NCBI GenBank assembly: GCA_030248065.1
Contig: JASAMV010002482.1
Location: 18,295 to 82,294, forward strand
DNA: 64,000 bases
Direction of reading: 5' to 3'
Source of the DNA: Rhynchonema sp. JSB1_4
Lineage: Eukaryota > Nematoda > Chromadorea > Monhysterida > Xyalidae
In this document: positions 38,101 through 50,022 of the stretch, one piece after another
Layout of the letters: each line of letters opens with the position of its first letter
Numbering within the stretch: position 1 is the first letter of the stretch
Made by a program: the position numbers and the translations under genes
The notes under the pieces: model-generated
What the model was told of the DNA's origin: nothing
What the model saw: only the letters and a program-made list of their open reading frames with translations
Database searches by the model: none

Positions 38101-40776
38101 TCGCGCCAGATGACATGCATAAAAATAACCAGTTCGGCAGGTTCCGAAACTGCCGTTTTCTGTTGCCAAGCATGGTCAACAGCACAAAGCTTGTGAATAG
38201 AGACGACAAAGTGATCAACGAATGGGCATTTTTTTGTTCCATGATTGTTGTGAATTTTTGTTACAATGGTATCATCAATGAGTGATCGATGGTCAGTTCA
38301 TATTTCCAAGCACTGGTCACTTACATAGTAAGCCTTCTTTGGGTGATATTTTTGAAAGGGAGGAAAGGTGGGTAGGTGTGAAGGAAGGTCGAAAGGAAGG
38401 CGGGGGAAGGTACAGTGTAAGCTAGGCGAAAGCAGAAACAATGCACGCTCACAGAGCACAGGACACGCGCGCCTGTACCTAAACTAAACTCCTCTGTCTC
38501 CTGCTTATGTGCAGGTCGTGTTATAAACTCTTTAATATATCTTAGCTGCATGAATACAATAATTATATATGCATCCCACCTCCCCGCCGGGCTACTAAAA
38601 AAAAATACAACCCTACCGACGGCGGTACCAAAAAAACTGCCGCGATAACTGACCGCAGCACAAAAAAAAACTCCACCAAAAAACGCAACCAAAATAAACA
38701 AACACATAAAGCACGCTATACCAACCGCACAAAAAAAAATACAAAAAAAGACACTCCCACACACGCACCACAGTCTCAAAAGCTAGCTCTTCTCTAAGCA
38801 TCCGCTGCTCCCTCCCGCTTAACCTTCCCACTCTTACACTCACCTCCTCCACTCCTCACCCTGCGCTCCCCCCCCCCCCACACACACCTCTCCCCCCCCC
38901 CCAAAAATATAGTGAATATATTCAACCGCTGTTTTCACTATCAATTTACCGTTAACTTCCAAGTTGGCCCCATTAAGAGTGACACTTGACCGATAATTGG
39001 TGATCGCCTCAGTACAAACAGCGTAAATCCTACCAACTGACAAGCAATTCAATTCAAGTCACATATCCCAAAAAAACGCGCGCGCACTACCTTTTCCTTT
39101 TTATCGACCCAATCTGTGTGACTTGATTCTGTGCAGCGACATTGACCAACACGGCTCGGTCGGTGCTGCTCACAGCCAGTACACCTTGGTGATAGGATAG
39201 TTGCACGATGCTGGCTGGCTCGTGGCACACGTGATGCGGCATGAAGGCGCACTGGAACGCGCAGCAGCTACTGTATGTGATGATTGACACTGGTGCTTTT
39301 CTCTATTGTTTGGTATTGGTTGACCCACCGCCACAGATGGGCATGATAACACATTTTTTGGATCAATGTTATTTTGAGACCTACGGACGCCACGATCTTT
39401 TAATTGGAGCTTTTTGGAGCTAATTCGCTTCTCAACAGAACTCAGTCCGTGCATCTTAATTCGAGGAGCATGATAACACAAGGGAAACGACATGCTTGTC
39501 TTTATCCTGACAACAGACTGACATTGCACATGTTTTTCGACAAGACACACGTTACGCAGTATGGCGATTTAAGATAAACAAAAGTATTATTTAACCCAAA
39601 AAGAAACCAACATTATCAAAATTCATCACATGTACCATCACCATGCCGATGTTGTCCCCTGTGAACAGCTTGGTGCCATCCTGACTCCACGCGATCGCAG
39701 TGATTGGCTTGTTGTGTGCCGTTAGAGATTCGTCGACCGCCTTTAATATAACGTGTGAAACATCAGGTAGCCAGTCAGAAAATTTCTCAAACAGTGTATC
39801 CTCTTTGGGTGAAACCATGTTTTTTTCAAAATTTACCGTGTGCAATTTACGCCTCCGTATGTGTGCATGTCTGAATTTCAGGTCAAAATTTCTGAACTTG
39901 TCTATTCAAGTTGGCTGACTTGGAGTGAAATGATAAATCCAAGTTCAGTTAGCACCTAAACCCCGTTAGGTGAAAACGTGAAAACCTCAAATTTCAGCTG
40001 AGAAAAATCGGTCAGTCTTCACAACACGTTGAAGCGTCATCATTAATTACCTTTCTAAGTTTTGCATCATGCCCAATCGTAGGGAATTTGCACACATACA
40101 AACGGCCGGATTGGTATCCAGCTGCTATCGCCTCATACGGATGCGTGATGCAACACAGCGATATCACACTGTCACTGCGGTTGGGTGAAGTGTACAGGCT
40201 GAAATGAATGTATTGGCACGAACGTCAAAGGACGGTAACAAACTCGATTGATAGATCCCCTTGAACACACGACTTTGTGCAGCGTAGAGCTTTTTCAGAT
40301 ACTAAGCTGTCTTAGGCTTCTCATTCGGGCATCCGAAATTATCCCAGACCTTTAAAAAATGACGTGACCAAACCAGGTCCGATCCAATTCGATCACCGAG
40401 TCTCTAGCCCTCCGTCCTCGGAATATAAAAAGCGCGCGGGTCGCTGTATGCATATCAGATCCGAGATGATGCAACCCAGAACCGGCACATATGTATAAAA
40501 CGAAACGGACGAGGTCATTTTTGTAACATGCTCACTCTAAACCCTGAAGATCAAGGCCATTGTGTCGCACCAACCTTGTCAGTTTGCCGAATCTCCTATT
40601 GTGCACGAGTACGGCCGACTTTGCCGATCCGATCACAATGAATTTCGAACAGCACGACACACACGTGATGATGTCGTGTATTGGGCGGGGCAGAGACGCC
40701 GACTTGCGGGTGATTGATGTTGATGCACTCAGACTGCTGTTGCTGGAGAACGGGCTAAATGGGTGGGGAGTGTGAA
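26197..40776 (-). CDS. TECPR2: TECPR2 homologue (WD-repeat plus tectonin-repeat autophagy/ER-exit protein)
   Basis: In vertebrates TECPR2 binds Atg8-family proteins and supports ER exit and autophagy; cytosolic. Exons read from right to left. N-terminal beta-propeller: 40776-40546 (IHDIITCVSCCSKFIVIGS), 40198-40051 (LCCITHPYEAIAAGYQSGRL), 39739-39614 (HNKPITAIAWSQDGTKLFTG), 39290-39100 (HEPASIVQLSY), 38060-37900 (TRPGYRIWVTDQNG), 37308-37205 (LLVTWSPLALYFID), 36849-36690. Acidic linker exons: about 36500-32440, including KLERLLDTQLGI and Glu/Ser-rich segments. Tectonin repeats: about 31050-31950, 30230-30060 (TVWVLTSQGQVWARGG), 29711-29590 (DERHRVWFTTN), 28600-28480, 28270-28140 (LWALDAAGQIHVR), 27730-27560 (NVWAVDHKGRVWFRT), 27300-27130, 26940-26800 (FSGSLYRRERV), 26370-26197 (SPSGQLWAIDVNHRL). 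The protein ends SDYEII-stop, matching in place the C-terminal LIR of human TECPR2. The start codon and any exon before 40776 were not found. Confidence 0.88.
31768..31865 (-). repeat. tRNA-like sequence (probable tRNA-derived SINE fragment) in a TECPR2 intron
   Basis: On the minus strand it reads TGTAGCGCAGTGGGTTAG (A-box-like) followed about 30 nt later by GGGTTCGAGTC (B-box-like). The acceptor and anticodon stems do not close properly, so I do not call a tRNA gene. tRNA-derived SINEs keep these internal promoter boxes. Confidence 0.45.
32764..33275. mobile_element. Non-autonomous hAT-like element 3 (512 bp), in a TECPR2 intron
   Basis: Ends CAGGGTTAGGCAAAAAACG and CGTTTTTTTTGCCCAACCCTG, with a perfect 8-bp target duplication TCGGGAAC at 32756-32763 and 33276-33283. 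Subterminal CGTTTTTT/AAAAAACG blocks repeat several times and would form hairpins. It lies in the intron between the TECPR2 exons near 32.5 and 33.5 kb and has no coding capacity of note. Confidence 0.88.
33598..33811. repeat. Short foldback element, GGGTG family (214 bp), in a TECPR2 intron
   Basis: Starts GGGTGATATTTTCGAAACGG and ends with its inverse CCGTTTCGAAAATTCCGCCC. The two halves pair almost completely (centre AACATTCCACG..CAATGTTTCACG). Close copies are at 59638-59863, 62920-63144 and 63779-64000. Flanking trinucleotides CAT/TAT differ by one base. Confidence 0.75.
38341..38890. repeat. Degraded long foldback element, GGGTG family, in a TECPR2 intron
   Basis: Begins GGGTGATATTTTTGAAA and shares the central motif GACGGCGGTACCAAAAAAACT with the element at 17103-17702. 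Both arms carry many substitutions, the left towards purines and the right towards C/A, ending in two runs of about 10 C near 38870-38900. The pattern may reflect poor consensus sequence rather than evolution. Confidence 0.55.
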
Positions 40777-41824
40777 ATTATTAGTACGTTATCACAAAAT
40801 GTGCGCTGTGAAGCGCTTTTGGTAGTCCGCTGTGCGACGCATGGTGTCACAGACCACGGCCGTCAGCGCGCAACTGCGAATGCATCAGGCCATACGGGTG
40901 ATGCCCCACAAACACACACGCACTTGGTTTTATACAGTCAGGCAAGATATCAATATGCTCTTTCTGTGCTTGAAAAGTCACAACAGAGAAATGACAGCAG
41001 TTGATACACGGGCATGACAGCGGAAACAAAAACCAATTCCGCTTGCTGTTTCATGGGGTGGCTAATCTGCCATCTAAAGTGATTGAACACGTTGGGGGGG
41101 GGGTTCAATACAACGTTTAGAGAAATTTTACTTTCAAGCAAATTTCAATCACCTCTCATTGATGAACCCAGTCGCTTTCAGAATCCGATCACTGAGCCGA
41201 GTTGAGTTTTTGTGGAAATTGTCCGTAACGATTGGGCACAGGTCGCAACACCACGTTTGCTCACTAGATTTCGATTGAACTTCCTTTTCATGGTAGTTGG
41301 GCGGACTTTGGGAGCAACAAGGTTGTTGTCCTGAGTGTGCTTCTTCTGACAAACGCCGCTCAGATATGACCGGATCCATTTTTCACAGAAAAAAATCTGC
41401 AAGATATGGAATGTTCAACCAAAATGAAGATTTAAAACTCAGCACTGCTTCAGTTCTGCGGCTGAGAAACAGAAAGACCCAAAAGCAGCTCAGCAAAGTC
41501 AACAATAAAATTGCGGTATTTTGAGTGCTGCACCATAAGGTTTCGAATCTCACCCACTTCGAAAACAAGGTCAAATATACCGACCCCCAGAACCCTGACC
41601 CAAAGCTTTATGGTGAAGTCTATCAACAAGTGTTGCTTGCAAAACCGCCGAACACATATAGTTGGTGTCTGGTGAACAAAAAGACCGAATACATGGGTAA
41701 ATCGGTTACCAGCATCATATAGGTTAGGGGTGCAGTGTTTGTGCTGGGCAGACACCAGGCAAAAATGTTATTTTGTTATGCAAGCAAAACGACCAAGCAC
41801 GCTATGCGTTGCAGGCTGCGCGGC

Positions 41825-42071
41825 GTATAGTAAATTTCCAAATTCGCTGCCGCACAGTAAAATACGCCCCATAGTTAATGTCAAGTTATAAACCCGCAAG
41901 CAAACCATGCGCGGTTCTGAAACATTGCGCGCAGCTGCCTGGCTGGTTGGCAAGCTGCATTTGTGTGCGTGTTGCCGAAATGTTTCAAAAGTTGATCTTC
42001 GGGTTTAGAACGTGACATTAACTATGGGGCGTATTGCACTGTGTGGCAGCGAATTTGGAAATTTACTATAC
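41825..42071. repeat. Foldback element, TAGTAAATTTC family (247 bp)
   Basis: The left arm GTATAGTAAATTTCCAAATT..GCCCCATAGTTAATGTCA and right arm TGACATTAACTATGGGGC..AATTTGGAAATTTACTATAC are inverted copies over roughly 70 bp. The flanking TA dinucleotides could be the target duplication. Related by its ends to 19259-19532. Confidence 0.75.
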
Positions 42072-43692
42072 CTAAAATAGTGAAAAGATTGAGTCATTTG
42101 AAAAAACCGGTGTGAGAAATTTAGAAATAAGTTTTATAAATTCAGCGCAAATTGGTTGCCAAGTCATTTGCGAAACTAGTGCGAGGGAGAACTTGATTGT
42201 GGTTGGAACAAACAAAACGGTTTCACACACCATTGATATACTATTTGACCGCGCCTGCCATTGCATTGCAGCAATATCTTACACCGTACAATGAATTGCA
42301 AAGTGCGTTAGATAAAGTACAATACATAAACATAAACCTGACACAGGTGACAAATGGTAAAAAGTAAAAAATCCACAATATCGAGGTATAACGGTCAAGT
42401 CAGTAAAACCAACATGGAGCTTGCCGGCGCGCAGAACAACCTGAGAGCTTATCACGAATAGTTGGTGTGCAACTTCCGCGGGTTTTGTTTACAGAAGGAA
42501 AAGTTCAGTGTTTGTTTAGACAACAGTAATAGTTTTTGTGGGCAGCAACTGGCGCCTGCTTGTAAAACACTGCACCCGCTACTGGTTATACAATAGCTGA
42601 AAAAGTGGACACATTTCAATGTAAAACAAATGTTGTCAATACAACGGTAAGTTTCCACTAGCGCGTAAAAACAAATAGTTAAAATAAAACAAATACAGAC
42701 ACGAAAAATAAAATAACATGAAGTTACAACATAATATCAAACATACCAAAGAAAAAATACAATAATCCATAGTTTTTAAATCGGTACAGAATATGCGAAC
42801 AGAACCTGCATGTTTTATACATTGTGAGTTAATTTCACAATGAAAAGAACGATTACACTTGAAATGATGGAAATGTGTGAAAAATTAGCTTTCGTTTGTG
42901 TAAGTTTTTGCATGTGAATCGACACGTTTTGCGATTCGTCTGGACATGCATGCATACCGAAACACAACTTCGTGGCTCATTTTAGTGCTGGAGGCAGTTC
43001 TCCATCCCTTTACAAAACTGTGGCATAAGAAAATTTTGAATTACGCATTGAGTTATGTATTTTTTGGTTGCCCGTTTCGACCTCCCTTCGCGTGTTCGCG
43101 CATACGGGCGGGCGGTGCACCAGGACATCATCAGGGCGAGTTTATGCAACTGTTAAACATGCAGCAAGTTTATCCCAAGTTTCACATTGCAGCTGGTACA
43201 ACACTAAACGTTTCCGTTGACGCTGTCTTTCCCCAAACGAAAATATGCGTATGCGAAGATAACAATCTGCGATATTACAAGGCGTCCAAGTGTAGCACGA
43301 AAAAAACAGGCAGCTAAACGGGCAGCATGTAAACACGTTTCAGGGGGCAAAAACGCCAATGTATATATACTCGCACCGCAAATGTTAGTGCAAAATGCTG
43401 TTTTGACGGTCTCCAACGTGTCTGACAAGGGCTATAAACGCGTGTGACAACTTAGGACATTACTTTACATGCATAATGTAGCTAAGAAAGTACATATCTT
43501 GCATGTGATCGTTATGCACTTTTGACAGGTTCGTGCAAACCGGCTTCACACGGAGTGTTCACAACGACGAAACTATCTCACTTTTTATTCCTGTGTGAAG
43601 CATCAGGGAACAAAATCGAAACTTGAGCAAATGCTGAACAGAAAACGACACTTTAACAATCATTGTGGGAGAAATGTTTCCCAGATGTTGCC

Positions 43693-43752
43693 TGATCCAC
43701 AAAGCGCACGGCTGCATAGTGCATGCCACGTGCGCTTTACAGATCAGGAAAC
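43693..43752. repeat. Small hairpin
   Basis: CCTGATCCACAAAGCGCACG and CGTGCGCTTTACAGATCAGG pair with two mismatches around a loop of about 20 nt. A related but more diverged arrangement is at about 29365-29470 (CCTGATTCGTAAAGCGCACC and GTGTGCTTTACGCATCAAGC), so this is a dispersed hairpin family. Confidence 0.55.
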
Positions 43753-43832
43753 GTGCCTGACGAAAAAATCCCCCCACTACTAATTAAAAATAGGTCGATT
43801 CAAAACCATAAAAAACATTAATAGCACAATAT

Positions 43833-46800
43833 TCAATCAATCTTGTTCTCATACAACGCTCGCCATTTGCCAATCCCAGCATTGATCTTCTGTTGTCGCA
43901 AATGTTGCCAGCTGGACATGACCATCCGGTCACGCATTAGGTTGATGTGCGGGTACCTGAGGTTGGGCAACTTTGGTAACATTCTTTTGGTCGGCGGAAG
44001 CTAACCCAGGTTTTGGTCTTGATTTCTCTCTAGAGATCGAACTAGATATAGGTGTTGTCATCACACTCTCGCACACTTTTCCTCGCTGAGACGTACGAGC
44101 ACAACAGGATCGTTTCGCAACCCATTCCCGTTGTTGTTCGTATTTTCAGCCGGTGGTTTACACTCAGCGTTAGGAGGTTAAGGTTGACGTCTACTAGCCG
44201 ACAGCCAGAAAAGTGTATCAATATCGCCAAACCCATACTGCACTACCTGTCCCATCAATACAGAGTGACGGGACCCTAGTAGACCTCACACAATCATGGT
44301 ACCCTACCCATCTAATTGAGGTTTTATTGCACTCTTTTGTGTGCAATGCTCTGGAGCAGATAGAAAACTCGAAATATTTCGTGGTTAGGGACCGGACAGG
44401 ACAGTGTCAAATGCATTGTCCAGCTGTTTCATTTTTAAAGTCGGCTTCAATCTATGAAACATCAACCAACTTTGGTTTTTTCGGCCCTCCATCTTTAATT
44501 GTACTTGCCGCCAATCGCTTACGCAACAGCTCGGTGTCAACTTCAACCGGGTCGCGGTATTTGTCGAGATATCTAGGAAGAACCATATTTGTTCCCCAAT
44601 TCTTAAATACCGCGGTTCTTTATCTCTTTTTCCAGAAATTGCCCAAAAATACAAAAATCCGAGTTTCCGCAAGTATAACTACTGCCGTATAATAGAGGGT
44701 TTCACTACATATAAAGGGACCACACTATATCCATAACTTTTTGAAACATCAACAAATCTGTGAACACTCACTCGTCGAAAGGCACGGATTCAGCGGGCAC
44801 TTCCTCTTGTTTTTCGAATTCCGGTTCGGGCCAATCAAATTTATACAACGGTTGCGGTACACCTGAAAAGAATGAGAATTTAACATATGATTTCGTGGTC
44901 TTGTCGGCGAATATGCAAAAACTGTTTCGAAAGTTCTGTAAAACAGGCTCGCCGATCAAATGCAATAATTTCACCGATGTACGCTACGGGAAAAAGAGAA
45001 TCTGTGACAAAACACAACGAAACAAAACTCGCTTCCGGTCCGAAATAAGGATTTCTCGCCACTCAGGTCAGTCAAAATAAAAATTGCTGCCAGAGATCTA
45101 AAACAAACAATTTTCACATTTCGTCGCTTTAGATCCGTATTCAGCCTCTGTCACCAAGTCTGCCATCGTGCATGCCCGTCTCCAGGATCATGAACAATTC
45201 AAATAAATAACCCACCAAATCTGTGATGCAAACAATGCTGCACGGATGGGTCCCATTCGGTTTGGCAGAAAGCGAAAGACGCCGGTGTCAACTGTGATTC
45301 GTGTTGTTTGTAGAAGGCGGCTAAATCGACCATACGGTCAGGCAGAGAGTCGCTGCAATCAGATTTGAGATGTGGTTATCGTCAAAATTCACCGGATTCA
45401 AAGTGAACTCAGATTTCGTATTTTTTTAGGTGCAGATTGGCCAGTGGCGGATCCAGCTTTCGGCCAACGGGGCTAAATCCCAAAAGTCATTTTTCAATTT
45501 CAAGCAAAATACGGCATAAACTACACGCGCGCGAACATTTTATAATACACCTTTAGCACGCGCGACAGCCAAATTTGAATGAAAATGGATGTACACGACG
45601 TGCGAAGCGCGCGATTAGAGTGAAAATCCTGGGATATGGGTGTCAAATTTATACCTCAAACTGCTTCAAGAAGTGGCAATGATTTGAGAACTGCCAAAAA
45701 ACCGGAGAGTGCCACATGTGTCAGCCACATACCGACCGTTTTGGACGCGATTCCGCTTTGAAATTACAAAACACAGTGAAAAGATTGTAAAGATTTGTCA
45801 CAGCCAAATAACCACCCCCATGTATCAGCATCTGAATCACAGAAAATCCCCTCACATGGCGGCTCAGGCACTGCGTTAATCTTCTGTTCAACCACCTTTT
45901 TTCCTAAAATGCGAAAGCAATCAAATTAAACCCAACGTACCAGGGCAGTTCCCTCTTCATCCCAGTCACATCCAAATGTCCATTTGTCTGCGCGAACAAC
46001 ACAAAAGCCATACGATGCATCCCGGTGCCACGAAACGGCATTGGCTGAGCGTAGTCGTATAGCACGTCGCCTTGACTGATATCACTGCCCGGGACGTTGG
46101 CACTGTAATAATTGGATATATAGTCCATCCGTATCGAAAGTAAGATAAGGAAGCACAAGCAATCTTCGGGAACCACAACCAATATTCAGGTATCAGTGGT
46201 AGAAATGAAGTTACTGGCGCAGCCCAAGTTGACGTTCAACAATATTTCCCATACAGAGAGTCCCACCACAAAGAAGTTGCACTGTCGTATCCAAAACAAT
46301 TAACTGGCACCAAGCTCGTGGTCGGATGACTTGGTGCCCGATATCCATGTGGCTGCTTGAATCACACTAACAACCACGAAACTGGTTTCAAAAGCGTCCC
46401 CATTCACGCCAGAAACAGGTGGACCCATCGATCTTCGACTCACACCATCCAGTGCACGGAATGTCCCTCGATGTCGTCATACGGATTGCCATCGGGATTC
46501 ACAGCAACCAATGTCCACAACGTGCCCTCTTTCGATGGCCAACTCACACGCGGTCCCGTGCGCATCTGCAATTGTGATCGCTGAACATGTTTTAAGCTCA
46601 AATACACTGATGTCTTGGATAAAATCGTACAAACTAAGGGTGTAGCATTGATTTTGGTGATCTATGACCTTGTCACGGCGCCACTGTTTGTCTGCGTTGA
46701 ATATAATATTCAAATTCATTATATGCTGGCAAAAACTCGACCAGATCGAGCTGCTCGATAACAGCCCTTAGCCAACTTATGCGCCGGCCACTGCTGGCAC

Positions 46801-49800
46801 TACTTCCACGAGAAAACCGCGTCAACATTCTTCTCAGAAACACCGAAGTCAAAAGTGTATCCAATCCGGTCACCGACCGATTTAGTTATCAGCCCCAGAA
46901 ATCATCAGAATAACAAAATATATCGAATTAAAAAATAAACAAAAAGAATTCGTAAATCTAAACTCACATCGCCGGGCTTGACGTGATTTCCATAATACAC
47001 CGGCAGTTCATAGTCTCCGTCGGGCTGCCCTTGCGGTGCCTGAGTGTCAAAGGCTACTCTCATTGGCACAACCGGGTCGAAATAGACATGCGGATGGAAT
47101 AAGTCAGCAAATAGGCCGTAATGTTGCGCTAGTCTTCGCGCAACGAAACATTGTGACCGACCACAGCTGCTGCTGGCACCAGGTTCGAGGTCGGTTGGCT
47201 CGATTCGTACTGAAATGTGGAAAGATTAATGTTATTTGTCATTGCAAAGTTGTGGCGTCCGATTACGATTATAATGACTACTTTTTTCGTTCACTTGGTT
47301 TGTGAGAGAGATTCCGGCATGCGAAGCAGCATGACAGGTTCAGAACAACATTTATAACACCAACGAAACATCATTTGGTGTGAAAGCAAGGCACAGGTAA
47401 ATAATTGACGAAAATTGCCATAAGACGACCAACCCCTGCGAGTTTGGCGTGTAGTTTGCCCTTTTTACAGTGGCGCTCCTCGTAGAACAGCCCTCCATTA
47501 AGTGAACATGTTTGGTCCTAATCTGCCTGGTGACTACCACTCTACACAGTGGACACTCTTTGTAGTGACAACACATATCGGTCCCGACCATGTCACAACA
47601 ATAATCGCAGACTGTGAAAAGGGCTAATTGTTTTGACGTCAAATCAATTCGTCAAACCAAACAATGATACACGAGCCCCAAATGAACGCGAGACATACTA
47701 CATGTGATTTGATGAAAAGATTTGACGCGGTGACTTGACGACATTACTGTAAGCCGTGAAAGGGCTGTCGCGCAAACAGCGCATGCATCAGCCCTGGGTT
47801 TTACTTTCACCCGAAAAAAATCATAATAAGCATGCGCCACGTACTTTTGAGATACCCTTGTCAAACAGAAAAATGTTCAAGCTTTTACATCAATCAGTGC
47901 ACCCCTAAACTCGATGTTTCACTGGTGATACAAGAGGCACGACAGCACACAATAACTGATACCTTTTGGCTGCTGATCACCAATATTTGAAAGCCGATAG
48001 ATACCCGATTATTTGGTAAAATGCCGATTTTTTTGGAAGTCTGTTCTTCGGAAGAGATCATGAAAAATGAAACATTTTCCTGAAAAACGATAACAAAAAT
48101 GATACAATTATCTTGTGCGACAAAAAAATTTGTTAAATAGCCATGGCAGCCTGCACCGCATGTTGGGAAACGGCAGTCCAGTTGCTTTGAGAGCGAGAAA
48201 ACGCACATTATCGATTTTGCGACAGGGTGCACCGATTCGGTCAGGGTTTGGCCTAAGCCTAGGCGCAAGCCTGACAAAAAGGGAAGTCAGTTTTGGAAAC
48301 TGGACTAGCTTTTCCCAAAATTCGAATGCACCTGAGATTTTTCTTTGAATCTGAAGAGCAGGACCTCAGCCGATCTTAGATTTTGCTCTCAACGCGACAT
48401 TCTCAACGGAGCGGCCATCAAAATTTTGATACTGCACTTCAGAACTTACCAGAAACCTTGAAAACCCTAACAGCCAAGCTAATAGAAACTTTGTTTCAAA
48501 GATATAACTTCATGAACCAAACTAACACGTGAGTGTGCGTGCAGCCCGCTCCAGCTCATCTCTGGGCGCAATTGGTTCGACCTTTCCCTGTTCCGGCAAG
48601 GCAAATCCAATGTTTATGTGCTCGACCATATTATTGGGGTCGCAACGACGTTCGGCTAAAATCGTATTTTCTTTTATGTTTCAAAGCTGCTTTTCAGCAC
48701 AATTATTTGGAATCACTGGCGCGATTTATTTCGCATGAATTGGCTCCGTATTCAATATCAATACTTGATGGCTGGAAAGTAACATTCTCCCAGAGACAGC
48801 AAAAATGTTTCGCAGTACCTCTGAATGACCAACCTTCTAAATAGCACTAATTTTTTCGGAACAAAAATCGTCAACAACGAGAATAATAAACTTTCAAGAT
48901 ACATCAAATTCGTTGCCAGGCCTTCGGTTCCGGTTTCCTAAGCGTGGTCAGAAATTTGAAACATCAGATTCCATTAAATATTTCGATTTTTTACACAAAA
49001 CCTTGTTAGTGAGAGCTCTCGCATCTATTCTGAGCACCCACACCCGAACCCAACATAGGAGGATCAACATTAGACAAACACGTCAAGACCTTACCACCTG
49101 CACAAAGACAATTTTGACGGCCAGTTTATCTTATGACCGACCAAACCAACACATAAGCGCTACGATTGTAGGTGACAGGCTTCAATTTTTAGACGCGACC
49201 CATAGTTAATTTAGAAAAAACACTGGCTGCAAATACAAAACCCCCTGCGCTCACCTTGTAATCTCTGCGCTAAAGACAGCGTATGTTTGTCTGGGTCGAT
49301 CAAATGCATCTTTTCCTCCTGCAAACGCCATGGGTCGAGTTTGTGAATACGGGCCTTGTACCATCGGTCAAGCTCGTAGAAACTGCGCAGATGAATGAAG
49401 TTTGCATAAAAACATCGAACAAACCAACAAGGCGCGTAAAATGTGCAGGTTGTGTAGCACAGGACATGGTCAGGGGATGTGCCTCGGTCAGCCTGACTTT
49501 TGTTGCATTCAAGATATTTCGAGATTTACTGATGACGTAACCAGTAGAAACCAGAAAATAAGCAACTGTTTGTGGCGTCGGTCACAATGAATGGCACTTT
49601 CAAACATGTATCCTCACTGAATTCACAACAACTGAGAAAAGAAAGACATGGATCAGATTCGATCACTGCGTTTGACACCGGTCACATACCGATTTCTATA
49701 AAACGCTGCCGGCCCGGCCCAAGCGATCACCTTGACTCTCCACGGTCGGCCAACTCGGGGCTCGCGTCTGGCGCGCTGCGAACCTGAGTGGCCGTTATTG

Positions 49801-50022
49801 GCCATTTTTTCCTTGCCAACAATAAAACCACTTGCAAGCCACGTGGGATTTTTTTCTTTCATGTGTAAATCCTATGTATGCAGATCACAGACTTTTGTTT
49901 GGACATTGCAACCAGAAAATTTTAAAAAACCAACCCTTCACCGGAATTTCGGCATAAATCGACCGACGACCTCTTTTGGCCATTTCAGCCAAGGCACGCG
50001 GAGTGATCGGTCGTGTGGTCAT
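43833..50022 (-). CDS. MRPL38: Mitochondrial ribosomal protein mL38 (MRPL38), PEBP-domain protein
   Basis: A large-subunit protein of the mitochondrial ribosome carrying a phosphatidylethanolamine-binding-protein fold. Exons, right to left: 50022-49935 (MTTRPITPRALAEMAKRGRR, ATG directly after a TTTCAG-like acceptor ATTCAG); 49420-49260 (SFYELDRWYKARIHK); 48650-48530 (HINIGFALPEQGK, matching KIDIGLPPPK of the family); 47215-46975 (QHYGLFADLFHP..VPMRVAFD..LPVYYGNHVKPGD); 46582-46440 (EGTLWTLVAVNPDGNPYDD..HSVHWM); 46130-45955 (PMPFRGTGMHRMAFVLFAQ); 45880-45810; 45360-45225 (MVDLAAFYKQHESQLTPASF); 44860-44765; 44640-44480 (RYLDKYRDPVEVD); 43982-43833 (C-terminal extension ending YENKID-stop). 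The order follows human MRPL38. The first and last exons are the least certain, and the C-terminus is longer than in human. Confidence 0.82.
45442..45480 (+). repeat. Solitary hAT-type terminal sequence
   Basis: CAGTGGCGGATCCAG is a frequent left end of animal hAT elements. No matching inverse CTGGATCCGCCACTG was found nearby, so this is a truncated remnant or chance. It lies in an mL38 intron. Confidence 0.3.
47500..47640 (-). CDS. Cysteine/histidine-rich exon candidate (zinc-finger-like) within an mL38 intron
   Basis: Minus-strand frame with CDYCCDMVGTDMCC, HYKECPLC and, 14 residues later, HLMEGC. The spacing C-x2-C ... H-x4-C-x2-C ... H-x4-C resembles TRAF/CEP104-type zinc fingers. A CTTTTCACAG acceptor stands just before it. 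It does not belong to the mL38 protein as known, and no neighbouring exon of a second gene was found. It could be an isolated exon of a nested gene, a decayed gene fragment, or chance. Confidence 0.25.

Larger units (their letters stand above)
40777..43832. other. Interval between the mL38 3' end and the TECPR2 5' end
   Basis: The two genes run in the same direction, so the TECPR2 promoter and perhaps its first exon should be here; I could not identify either. A foldback element at 41825-42071 and a small hairpin at 43693-43752 are annotated separately. The 123-codon frame at 42946-43317 overlaps a dispersed repeat (GCCCGTTTCGACC..GGTGCACCAGGACATCATC) seen also near 30770, 36930 and 63500. 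Confidence 0.4.

Noticed and set aside
26300..40776. TECPR1 rather than TECPR2
   Set aside because: TECPR1 has no N-terminal WD propeller and has dysferlin and PH domains. This gene has the WD propeller, linker, C-terminal tectonin repeats and terminal LIR of TECPR2.
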